This document shows positions 1 to 6,583 of a stretch of 64,000 nt of DNA, piece by piece. Within the stretch, counting starts at the first letter, position 1. Each line of letters starts with the position of its first letter. The stretch comes from Cyprinodon diabolis (taxonomy: Eukaryota > Chordata > Actinopteri > Cyprinodontiformes > Cyprinodontidae), in contig CM060081.1 of NCBI GenBank assembly GCA_030533445.1, positions 39,335,611 through 39,399,610 on the forward strand, given 5' to 3'. The position numbers and the translations under genes were made by a program. Under the pieces are notes generated by a model, which saw nothing but the letters and a program-made list of their open reading frames with translations, made no database searches and was not told where the DNA came from.

Positions 1-22
1 TGAACTGCAGGACCTCACTCTC

Positions 23-167
23 ACTCACCTTTTAGCTGCTAAAGCACCCCTCCGAACAAACGACTGCTGAGTAAAAACCGTAAAAGGTATCTGAAAAATT
101 CTTTTTATCTAAGCGACAGCTATATCTTGTCTTCAATTGGAGTAACTTTCATGGCTGTAGGTCATCT
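23..167 (+). repeat. Internal block C' (reference monomer 1)
   Basis: This block is a diverged copy of block C (3009-3152). Both share the CCGAACAAACGACTGCTGAG core, then AAAAACC, ATCTGAAAAATTCTTT, a GTAAC motif and TTCATG-CTGTAGGTC. C' and C lie about 223 bp apart across each monomer junction, so the junction looks like an internal tandem duplication. No open frame is maintained. I assign no function. Confidence 0.85.
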
Positions 168-283
168 ACAAACTGAATGGGAAGAGAAAGAAAAAGAAAA
201 AACGTTTCATCACACCTAAGCTTCTAATTGAGCTAGCTGCAGCAGGTCACTGTCACTCAGCTTTCAGGTGCTTAAAATGTCCT
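168..283 (+). other. Purine-rich linker between C' and A'
   Basis: The linker contains an A/G-rich stretch (about 179-203) followed by a GAGCTAGCTGCAGCAGG segment that resembles the sequence upstream of block C. I see no gene in it. Confidence 0.6.
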
Positions 284-717
284 CCGAACAAACGACTGCT
301 GAGCAAAAACCGTATGAGTTATTCAAAAAATTTTTTCACCGTGAGCGTCAGTCATCCTTCGACTCCAACTATGCCAACTTTGGTGTATGTGTGTCATTCA
401 GAAAAATATTTATGACGAGTTTAAAACACATAGTCGGATTCGTTTTTCTCCCCTCTTCTGCTCCAAAACCAATGAAAAACGGCTCTGATTTTCATCGACT
501 TTAGGTCGGTCTGGAGGGTTTTTAAGGAAAAGTATTAATCCTACCGTAATTCCGAAGATATTGTGTGGGTCCAGAGATTTCAGTCTACAAACTGACCAAA
601 AATGGTGACTCTAGCTATAAATATGTGGCCGTGAGGGCGAGTTTAAAATGTTTTTTTGTGTTTAAAAAACGCCTGCCTCACACTCTAGCTTTTCAGTTGC
701 TCCACTCTAGCAGGCTG
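284..717 (+). repeat. Internal block A' (reference monomer 1)
   Basis: A' is a diverged duplicate of block A (2569-2994). Both contain the CCGAACAAACGACT core, CCGTATGAGTTATTCAAAAA, TCCTTCGACTCCAACTAT, GTCTGGAGGGTTTTTAAGG, ATTAATCCTACCGTAATTCC and GTGGCCGTGAGGGCGAG. In five copies (monomers 1, 11, 13, 17 and 20) a change of CTGATTCG to CGGATTCG opens a frame of up to 78 codons. The differences from block A in that frame all change the amino acid, which is not the pattern of a conserved protein. It is therefore annotated as non-coding repeat. Confidence 0.85.
616..623 (+). promoter_or_regulatory. TATA-like motif TATAAATA in block A'
   Basis: TATAAATA lies in GCTATAAATATGTGG. The matching place in block A reads GCTCCAAATATGTGG and has no TATA box. 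The motif recurs in the left part of each monomer, for example at about 3824, 7197 and 61954. A TATA-like word in AT-rich DNA is weak evidence of a promoter. No start site or initiator can be assigned. Confidence 0.25.
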
Positions 718-1092
718 GATTTTGCTAAAACTTTGTGGCGCTTGAGGTCTGATTATACAAAAACCGTAGCAGTTATCAACATACCGTCTTCAGTTTTAAA
801 TAGACGAAGGATTTATCTACAAACTGAGCTTCAAAATGTTTTTCTAGGTGAATGTATGCCGACACAGTGAAGTGCTGTTTTTTATGCTTTTTTTTTCCTC
901 TCCCCATTCATTTCCTATGGGATTTTTTTGCGACGTTTTCGCTAATAATTCGCAAACCTTCGGACTAATGAGAAAGTTTTATACAAGCACACATCACCCC
1001 ATTGGTCCCGACGCGTGTGCCAACTTTGGGCCCGATCCGCCAAACCGTGCGGGACTAGTTACGCGCCGAAGTTTTGGGTATACGGGAGAATT
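718..1092 (+). other. Linker, T-rich block and AAT run (reference monomer 1)
   Basis: This stretch has no supported gene. It includes a T-rich tract (about 880-898), a small inverted repeat CCCAT/ATGGG (903-907 and 917-921), ATTTTTTTGCGACGTTTTCGC, and a GC-richer part ending in GTTTTGGGTATACGGGAGAA just before an AAT run. The layout resembles the end of a non-autonomous mobile element of a kind common in fish genomes. No terminal repeats or target-site duplications are visible, so a specific family cannot be named. Confidence 0.4.
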
Positions 1093-1167
1093 ATAATAAT
1101 AATAATACGCGGAATAAATATGTGCAATAGTAGTAGGTGGGCCATGCCTTCGGCATGTGGCCCCCCA
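1093..1167 (+). repeat. 66-bp hairpin cassette, monomer 1, one unit
   Basis: The unit consists of AAT repeats, ACGCGGAATAAATATGTGC, AATAGTAGTAGGTGG and a hairpin. The hairpin has GGGCC and ATGCC pairing with GGCAT and GGCCC around a TTC loop, with a two-base GT bulge. It contains AATAAA, but nothing else suggests a polyadenylation site. Confidence 0.9.
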
Positions 1168-1202
1168 ACTAGAAAATTTCTAAAGAAATTTTGAGGGGGG
1201 CC
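1159..1202 (+). other. Nested stem-loop with AT core (reference monomer 1)
   Basis: Outer arms GGCCCCCC (1159-1166) and GGGGGGCC (1195-1202) flank a perfect inner hairpin, AAAATTTC and GAAATTTT around TAAA (1173-1192). The inner hairpin and GGGGGGCC occur in all 20 monomers. The left GGCCCCCC arm belongs to the last 66-bp unit, so it is absent where the cassette is missing or ends in a remnant. Only monomers ending in an intact cassette can form the full structure. Confidence 0.85.
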
Positions 1203-1211
1203 ACCTACTGC
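1200..1211 (-). promoter_or_regulatory. CTCF-like site, one per monomer
   Basis: The minus strand reads GCAGTAGGTGGC, matching 11 of 12 positions of the known vertebrate CTCF core CCASYAGRKGGC (only the first base differs). The same 12 bases start at 1200, 4543, 7712, 10830, 13969, 17087, 20430, 23599, 26717, 29862, 33325, 36512, 39554, 42888, 46060, 49388, 52427, 55793, 59301 and 62469, so all 20 monomers carry it unchanged. A weaker opposite-strand match (GTAGTAGGTGGG, 9 of 12) sits in each 66-bp unit. Binding is inferred, not shown. Confidence 0.4.
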
Positions 1212-1213
1212 CC

Positions 1214-1268
1214 GTCTGGGGAACAGGGCCAATACGGCCCTGGCAAGTGACGTCGGGGCTCCCCAGAC
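1214..1268 (+). other. Second stem-loop, GTCTGGGGA / TCCCCAGAC (reference monomer 1)
   Basis: A perfect 9-bp inverted repeat (1214-1222 and 1260-1268) encloses a second hairpin, CAGGGCC/GGCCCTG around AATAC (1224-1242). Beta monomers have CCGGGCC instead, which leaves a C-T mismatch in the inner stem. The element occurs in every monomer. It could fold in RNA or extrude in DNA; nothing shows which, if either, matters. Confidence 0.75.
1248..1255 (+). promoter_or_regulatory. CRE-like motif TGACGTCG
   Basis: TGACGTCG differs by one base from the palindromic CRE TGACGTCA. It sits inside the loop region of the second stem-loop, about 37 bp from the CTCF-like motif. Monomers 10, 12 and 16 have TGATGTCG, a C to T change at the CpG. 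Regulatory use is speculative. Confidence 0.25.
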
Positions 1269-1431
1269 CAACTGCTTACGCCTTTGAGGGCTGCTGAGGG
1301 AAGGAAAGAGGGCTAGGTCATGGGCAAAGAGAGCTGTGTGCCACTTGTGCTGAAATCTGGGAAATAGACGTGCACAGCGTATGATGCAAAAGGGTAATAT
1401 GGGTTGTCCATATTGAACCGCAGTGGGTAAA
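1269..1431 (+). other. Spacer with AATATGG/CCATATT hairpin (reference monomer 1)
   Basis: The spacer has no gene. A 7-bp inverted repeat AATATGG / CCATATT around GTTGT lies at 1396-1414 and is kept in all monomers. The alpha and beta types differ here (CTAGGTC or CAAGTTC; GCAAAAGG or GCACAAGG). Confidence 0.7.
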
Positions 1432-1650
1432 GCTCAGTTGGTGGGCTCCGCCCGCCTGCTAGGAGCCCTTGCAGCGATGAAAAAAATCACCAATGGCGGG
1501 CTCTGCCCGCCTGCTAAGAGCCATTGCAGTGATGAAATCACCAATGGCGGGCTCCGCCCGCCTTCTAAGAGCCATTGCAGTGATGAAATCACCAATGGCG
1601 GGCTCCGCCCGCCTTCTAAGAGCCATTGCAGTGATGAAATTACAAATGGC
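1432..1650 (+). repeat. 51-bp GC-hairpin minisatellite, monomer 1 (alpha, 4 hairpins)
   Basis: Units start with ATCACC at 1486, 1537 and 1588, an exact 51-bp period, preceded by a diverged first unit. Each unit contains GGCGGGC-TCC-GCCCGCC. Around it lies a wider inverted repeat, ATCAC and CAATGGC against GCCATTG and GTGAT, so alternative nested folds are possible. Units contain GTGATGA, but no paired D box, so they are not snoRNAs. Confidence 0.95.
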
Positions 1651-1690
1651 AATGAGCAATATGCCAGAATGTATGAGTGTGTATAAGGAA

Positions 1691-2460
1691 GAGGCTTTTA
1701 TTCTGTAGAGTCCCTGGAGTCTTATTTTGAAAGTCTATCATGGAAGTGCATCTAAAGATGGGTCATGCCCAGCAGTTATATAGAATCAATTTCCAAATGT
1801 TAAATCACTGGTTTTCCATGTTATTAGGTGAATAGTTGCTGTATTACAGAGTAAATGGGAGACTTTTATTGTGAAATTTGCTCTGGGTGTGTTTTGAAAA
1901 GGTCACTAGAGTCTAATAAAAACAACCTGGAAGAGTTTGGGTCATAATGTTGAGCCATTTGCATCAATTAATGCATTAGTATAATCTAGAGGCTTTTATT
2001 TTGTAGGGTCGCTGGAGTCTTATTTTGAAAGTCCAACAGAGTTGTGTTTATAGAAAATGTTCAGACCCGTCAATGATAGTTGATTACTTTCCAATCGTTA
2101 AATCACTCTTTTTCCATGTTATTAGGGCAGTAGATGAAGCGGAAATGGGAGGCTTTTATTTTGAAATTTGCTATAGGGTGTGTTTTAAACAGTCTCCTAG
2201 AGTCTATTCTCTAAAACGGGGTTGAGTTTGGGTCATAATGTTGAGCCATATAGGGCAATAAATATATGTAAAAAATATAAAGGCTTTTATTTTGTAGGGT
2301 CCCTGGAGTCTTATTTTGAAAGTCTATCAGTGCTGAGTGGCAAGGGAAGTGTCATGGACAGCAGTCATATAGTATCCATTTCCCAATGTTAAATCAGTCC
2401 TTTCACCCTCCATTAGATTAATATGTGCTGTTTAAAACAGCAGAGGTAAAATCTGTTTGA
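1691..2460 (+). repeat. 290-298-bp subrepeat, about 2.6 copies (reference monomer 1)
   Basis: GAGGCTTTTATT-TGTAG followed by GGAGTCTTATTTTGAAAGTC begins at 1691, 1989 and about 2280. The first two copies also share GTTAAATCACT, CCATGTTATTAG, a second CTTTTATT-TGAAATTTGCT, a TGTGTTTT run and GAGTTTGGGTCATAATG. The third copy is partial and diverges after about 180 bp. A 66-codon frame (2025-2225) lies in the second copy, but the parallel stretch of the first copy does not keep it, so I do not call a gene. The block contains AATAAA words but no supported polyadenylation site. Confidence 0.88.
2426..2442 (+). other. Palindrome TGCTGTTT-A-AAACAGCA
   Basis: A perfect palindrome with 8-bp arms and a one-base centre lies near the end of the third subrepeat. 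It is present in every monomer I checked, for example 5799-5815 and 8917-8933. It could be a dimeric protein site or chance. Confidence 0.6.
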
Positions 2461-2568
2461 AGCTTGGTAACCTTGACAACGCTTAACGAGCCTCTCACTG
2501 ACACAGACAACAGCTGCACTCACTATTGGTTTCTTCTTCCCAGGCTTTTTTGTATGGGAAGAACGGCA
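2461..2568 (+). other. Linker with splice-acceptor-like tract
   Basis: GGTTTCTTCTTCCCAGG (about 2528-2544) looks like a 3' splice site, and CAGAGGTAAAATC (about 2441-2453) looks like a 5' splice site about 95 bp upstream. There is no coding frame to join, so this may be accidental. The linker has no other feature. Confidence 0.3.
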
Positions 2569-2994
2569 CCGAACAAACGACTATTGATCAAAAACCATAT
2601 GAGTTATTCAAAAAACATTTTCACCATGAGCATCAGCAATCCTTCGACTCCAACTATACCAACTTTGGTGTATGTGTGTCATTCAGAACAATATTTATGA
2701 CGACTTGAAAACACATAGTCTGATTCGTTTTTCTCCCATCTTCAGCTCAAAAAGAATGGAGAAAGGCTGAAACTCATCGACTTTAGGTTGGTCTGGAGGG
2801 TTTTTAAGGAAAAGTATTAATCCTACCGTAATTCCGAAGACATTGTGTGAGTCCAGAGGTTTCAGTCTACAAACTGACCAAAAATGGTGACTGTAGCTCC
2901 AAATATGTGGCCGTGAGGGCGAGAATAAGATGTTTGATCTTAAAAAAATGGCCGCCTCACACTAAGATTTCAGCAGCTGCACTCTAGCAGGCTG
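2569..2994 (+). repeat. Internal block A (reference monomer 1)
   Basis: This is the paralogue of A' (284-717) and is more altered around the TATA position. Alpha monomers have ACTATTGATC, CCATATGAG and GAACAATATT. Beta monomers have ACTACTGATC, CCGTATGAG and GAAAAATATT. Monomers 12 and 16 combine both sets. Near its end an inverted repeat CAGCAGC / GCTGCTG spans 2971-2997. Confidence 0.85.
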
Positions 2995-3008
2995 CTGCAG
3001 AAGCTAAC

Positions 3009-3152
3009 TGTCAGCTAGCTTCCAGGTGCTTACCCTCCGAACAAACGACTGCTGAGCAAAAACCATAAAAGATATCTGAAAAATTCTTTCAGTGAAAGCA
3101 ACATCTATCCTTTGTCTCAGACTGGGGTAACCTTCATGTCTGTAGGTCTTTC
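3009..3152 (+). repeat. Internal block C (reference monomer 1)
   Basis: This is the paralogue of C', sharing the CCGAACAAACGACTGCTGAG core (3037) and the downstream ATCTGAAAAATTCTTT. It is followed by a 58-bp tail (3153-3210) containing CAACCCAAAACGAAGC that leads to the next monomer. I see no gene. Confidence 0.85.
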
Positions 3153-4300
3153 ACAACCCAAAACGAAGCACAAACAAAATGGTTGGCCCACCTGCTCCTC
3201 CCTTTGTTTGAACTGCAGGACCTCACTCTCACTCACCTTTTAGCTGCTAAAGCACCCCTCCGAACAAACGACTGCTGAGTAAAAACCGTAAAAGGTATCT
3301 GAAAAATTCTTTTTATCTAAGCGACAGCTATATCTTGTCTTCAATTGGAGTAACTTTCATGGCTGTAGGTCATCTACAAACTGAATGGGAAGAGAAAGAA
3401 AAAGAAAAAACGTTTCATCACACCTAAGCTTCTAATTGAGCTAGCTGCAGCAGGTCACTGTCACTCAGCTTTCAGGTGCTTAAAATGTCCTCCGAACAAA
3501 CGACTGCTGAGCAAAAACCGTATGAGTTATTCAAAAAAATGTTTCACCGTGAGCGTCAGTCATCCTTCGACTCCAACTATGCCAACTTTGGTGTATGTGT
3601 GTCATTCAGAAAAATATTTATGACGAGTTTAAAACACATAGTCTGATTCGTTTTTCTCCCCTCTTCTGCTCCAAAACCAATGAAAAACGGCTCTGATTTT
3701 CATCGACTTTAGGTCGGTCTGGAGGGTTTTTAAGGAAAAGTATTAATCCTACCGTAATTCCGAAGATATTGTGTGGGTCCAGAGATTTCAGTCTACAAAC
3801 TGACCAAAAATGGTGACTCTAGCTATAAATATGTGGCCGTGAGGGCGAGTTTAAAATGTTTTTTTGTGTTTAAAAAACGCCTGCCTCACACTCTAGCTTT
3901 TCAGTTGCTCCACTCTAGCAGGCTGGATTTTGCTAAAACTTTGTGGCGCTTGAGGTCTGATTATACAAAAACCATAGCAGTTATCAACATACCGTCTTCA
4001 GTTTTAAATAGACGAAGGATTTATCTACAAACTGAGCTTTAAACTGTTTTTCTAGGTGAATGTATGCCGACACAGTGAAGCGCTGTTTTTTATGCTTTTT
4101 TTTCCCTCTCCCCATTCATTTCCTATGGGATTTTTTTGCGACGTTTTCGCTAATAATTCGCAAACCTTCGGACTAATGAGAAAGTTTTATACAAGCACGC
4201 ATCGCACCATTGGTCCCGACGCGTGTGCCAACTTTGGGCCCGATCCGCCAAACCGTGCGGGACTAGTTACGTGCCGAAGTTTTGGGTATACGGGAGAATT

Positions 4301-4510
4301 ATAATAATAATAATAATACGCGGAATAAATATGTGCAATAGTAGTAGGTGGGCCATGCCTTCGGCATGTGGCCCCCCAATAATACGCGGAATAAATATGT
4401 GCAATAGTAGTAGGTGGGCCATGCCTTCGGCATGTGGCCCCCCAATAATACGCGGAATAAATATGTGCAATAGTAGTAGGTGGGCCATGCCTTCGGCATG
4501 TGGCCCCCCA
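4301..4510 (+). repeat. 66-bp hairpin cassette, monomer 2, three units
   Basis: Three head-to-tail units have CGGAATAAAT at 4321, 4387 and 4453, an exact 66-bp period. Because 66 is a multiple of three, the array stays open in several frames and creates a spurious long minus-strand frame (4267-5022). Confidence 0.95.
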
Positions 4511-4774
4511 ACTAGAAAATTTCTAAAGAAATTTTGAGGGGGGCCACCTACTGCCCGTCTGGGGAACCGGGCCAATACGGCCCTGGCAAGTGACGTCGGG
4601 GCTCCCCAGACCAACTGCTTACGCCTTTGAGGGCTGCTGAGGGAAGGAAAGAGGGCAAGTTCATGGGCAAAGAGAGCTGTGTGCCACTTGTGCTGAAATC
4701 TGGGAAATAGACGTGCACAGCGTATGATGCACAAGGGTAATATGGGTTGTCCATATTGAAACACAGTGGGTAAA

Positions 4775-5020
4775 GCCCAGTTGGCGGGCTTCGCCCGCCT
4801 GCTAGGAGCCATCTCAGTGAAGAAAAAAATCACCAATGGCGGGCTCTGCCCGCCTTCTAAGAGCCATTGCAGTGATGAAATCACCAATGGCGGGCTCCGC
4901 CCGCCTGCTAAGAGCCATTGCAGTGATGTAATCACCTTTGGCGGGCTCCGCCCGCCTGTTACCATTGGCGGGCTCCGCCCGCCTTCTAAGAGCCATTGCA
5001 GTGATGAAATCACCAATGGC
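4775..5020 (+). repeat. 51-bp minisatellite, monomer 2 (beta-long, 5 hairpins)
   Basis: The array has a first unit ending TCTCAGTGAAG, two ATCACCAATGG units, and a compound unit ATCACCTTTGG with two hairpins separated by TGTTACCATT. Confidence 0.95.
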
Positions 5021-6583
5021 AATGAGCAATATGCCAGAATGTATGAGTGTGTATAAGGAAGAGGCTTTTATTCTGTAGAGTCCTTGTAGTCTTATTTTGA
5101 AAGTCTATCATGAATGTGCATCAAAAGATGGGTCACGCCCAGCAGTGATATAGAATCCATTTCCAAATGTTAAATCACTGGTTTTCCATGTTATTAGGTG
5201 AATAGTTGCTGTATTACAGAGTAAATGGGAGACTTTTATTGTGAAATTTGCTCTGGGTGTGTTTTGAAAAGGTCACTAGAGTCTAATAAAAACAACCTGG
5301 AAGAGTTTGGGTCATAATGTTGAGCCATTTGCATCAATTAATGCATTAGTATAATCTAGAGGCTTTTATTTTGTAGGGTCCCTGGAGTCTTATTTTGAAA
5401 GTCCAACAGAGTTGTGTTTATAGAAAATGTTCAGACCCGTCAATGATAGTTGATTACTTTCCAATCGTTAAATCACTCTTTTTCCATGTTATTAGGGCAG
5501 TAGATGAAGCGGAAATGGGAGGCTTTTATTTTGAAATTTGCTATAGGGTGTGTTTTAAACAGTCTCCTAGAGTCTATTCTCTAAAACGGGGTTGAGTTTG
5601 GGTCATAATGTTGAGCCATATAGGGCAATAAATATATGTAAAAAAATATAGAGGCTTTTATTTTGTAGGGTCCCTGGAGTCTTATTTTGAAAGTCTATCA
5701 GTGCTGAGTGGCAAGGGAAGTGTCATGGACAGCAGTCATATAGTATCCATTTCCCAATGTTAAATCAGTCCTTTCACCCTCCATTAGATTAATATGTGCT
5801 GTTTAAAACAGCAGAGGTAAAATCTGTTTGAAGCTTGGTAACCTTGACAACGCTTAACGAGCCTCTCACTGACACAGACAACAGCTGCACTCACTATTGG
5901 TTTCTTCTTCCCAGGCTTTTTTGTATGGGAAGAACGGCACCGAACAAACGACTACTGATCAAAAACCGTATGAGTTATTCAAAAAACATTTTCACCATGA
6001 GCATCAGCAATCCTTCGACTCCAACTATACCAACTTTGGTGTATGTGTGTCATTCAGAAAAATATTTATGACGAGTTGAAAACACATAGTCTGATTCGTT
6101 TCTCTCCCATCTTCAGCTCAAAAAGAATAGAGAAAGGCTGAAACTCTCATCGACTTTAGGTTGGTCTGGAGGGTTTTTAAGGAAAAGTATTAATCCTACC
6201 GTAATTCCGAAGACATTGTGTGAGTCCAGAGGTTTCAGTCTACAAACTGACCAAAAATGGTGACTGTAGCTCCAAATATGTGGCCGTGAGGGCGAGAATA
6301 AGATGTTTGATCTGAAAAAAATGGCCGCCTCACACTAAGATTTCAGCAGCTGCACTCTAGCAGGCTGCTGCAGAAGCTAACTGTCAGCTAGCTTCCAGGT
6401 GCTTACCCTCCGAACAAACGACTGCTGAGCAAAAACCGTAAAAGATATCTGAAAAATTCTTTCAGTGAAAGCAACATCTATCCTTTGTCTCAGACTGGGG
6501 TAACCTTCATGTCTGTAGGTCTTTCACAACCCAAAACGAAGCACAAACAAAATGGTTGGCCCACCTGCTCCTCCCTTTCTTTT

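Larger units (their letters stand above)
3..3210 (+). repeat. Macrosatellite monomer 1 (left type a, middle type alpha), 3208 bp
   Basis: This is the first complete monomer and the reference for the internal map. It carries one 66-bp hairpin cassette (1093-1167) and the alpha form of the 51-bp array (1432-1650). Alpha markers are ACAGGGCC before the AATAC loop, CTAGGTCATGG, GATGCAAAAGG and AACCGCAGTGG. The left part has CGGATTCG where most copies have CTGATTCG, which removes a TGA and opens a 78-codon frame at 268-504. A private substitution lies near 836 (AAAATGTT where others have AAACTGTT). The boundary phase is arbitrary, because a tandem array has no natural start visible here. Confidence 0.97.
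3211..6583 (+). repeat. Macrosatellite monomer 2 (left b, middle beta-long), 3373 bp
   Basis: Left type b is marked by AAATGTTTCACC, GAGCTTTAAAC, CGCATCGCACC and ACGTGCCGAAG. It has three 66-bp hairpin units and a beta-long 51-bp array with five hairpins. Beta markers are ACCGGGCC, CAAGTTCATGG, GATGCACAAGG and AAACACAGTGG. The copy at 19098-22470 has the same length and the same variants wherever I compared them. Its right end has TTGATCTGAAAAAAATGG, shared with monomers 7, 11 and 15. Confidence 0.97.

Noticed and set aside
565..870. Frame of about 101 codons starting with GTG, present in most monomers
   Set aside because: It has no ATG start, and it is truncated to 89 codons in type b monomers. 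Its first half overlaps block A', whose paralogue A does not keep the frame. I do not recognise the protein.
871..1202. A complete non-autonomous transposon ending at the AAT run or stem-loop
   Set aside because: The general look is that of a fish dispersed repeat, but I could not find matching terminal repeats or a target-site duplication. All copies are in the same place within the array, so insertion ends cannot be defined from this window.
1423..1460. tRNA-like segment GGTAAAGCTCAGTTGGTGGG resembling a D-arm and A box
   Set aside because: There is no B box, anticodon arm or acceptor pairing downstream; GC hairpins follow instead. The beta monomers change it to AAAGCCCAGTTGGCGGG. It could be an old SINE fragment or chance.
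1520..1640. C/D snoRNA, suggested by GTGATGA boxes in the 51-bp units
   Set aside because: No CTGA D box lies at a suitable distance, and there are no terminal stems. The box is part of the outer inverted-repeat arm.
1486..1650. CRISPR array, suggested by regular 51-bp repeats with palindromes
   Set aside because: The repeats are contiguous with no unique spacers, there are no cas genes, and the context is eukaryotic repeat DNA.
2025..2225. 66-codon frame found in nearly every monomer
   Set aside because: It opens with TTG rather than ATG. It lies in the second 290-bp subrepeat, and the homologous stretch in the first subrepeat is shifted and interrupted. Its apparent conservation follows from homogenisation of the whole array.
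2248..2262. Polyadenylation signal AATAAA
   Set aside because: AATAAA occurs several times per monomer in AT-rich sequence, including inside the 66-bp unit, without a clear downstream GT-rich element.
2441..2544. Small intron between CAGAGGTAAAATC and TTCTTCTTCCCAGG
   Set aside because: The sites look plausible alone, but no coding exon or other evidence of transcription flanks them.
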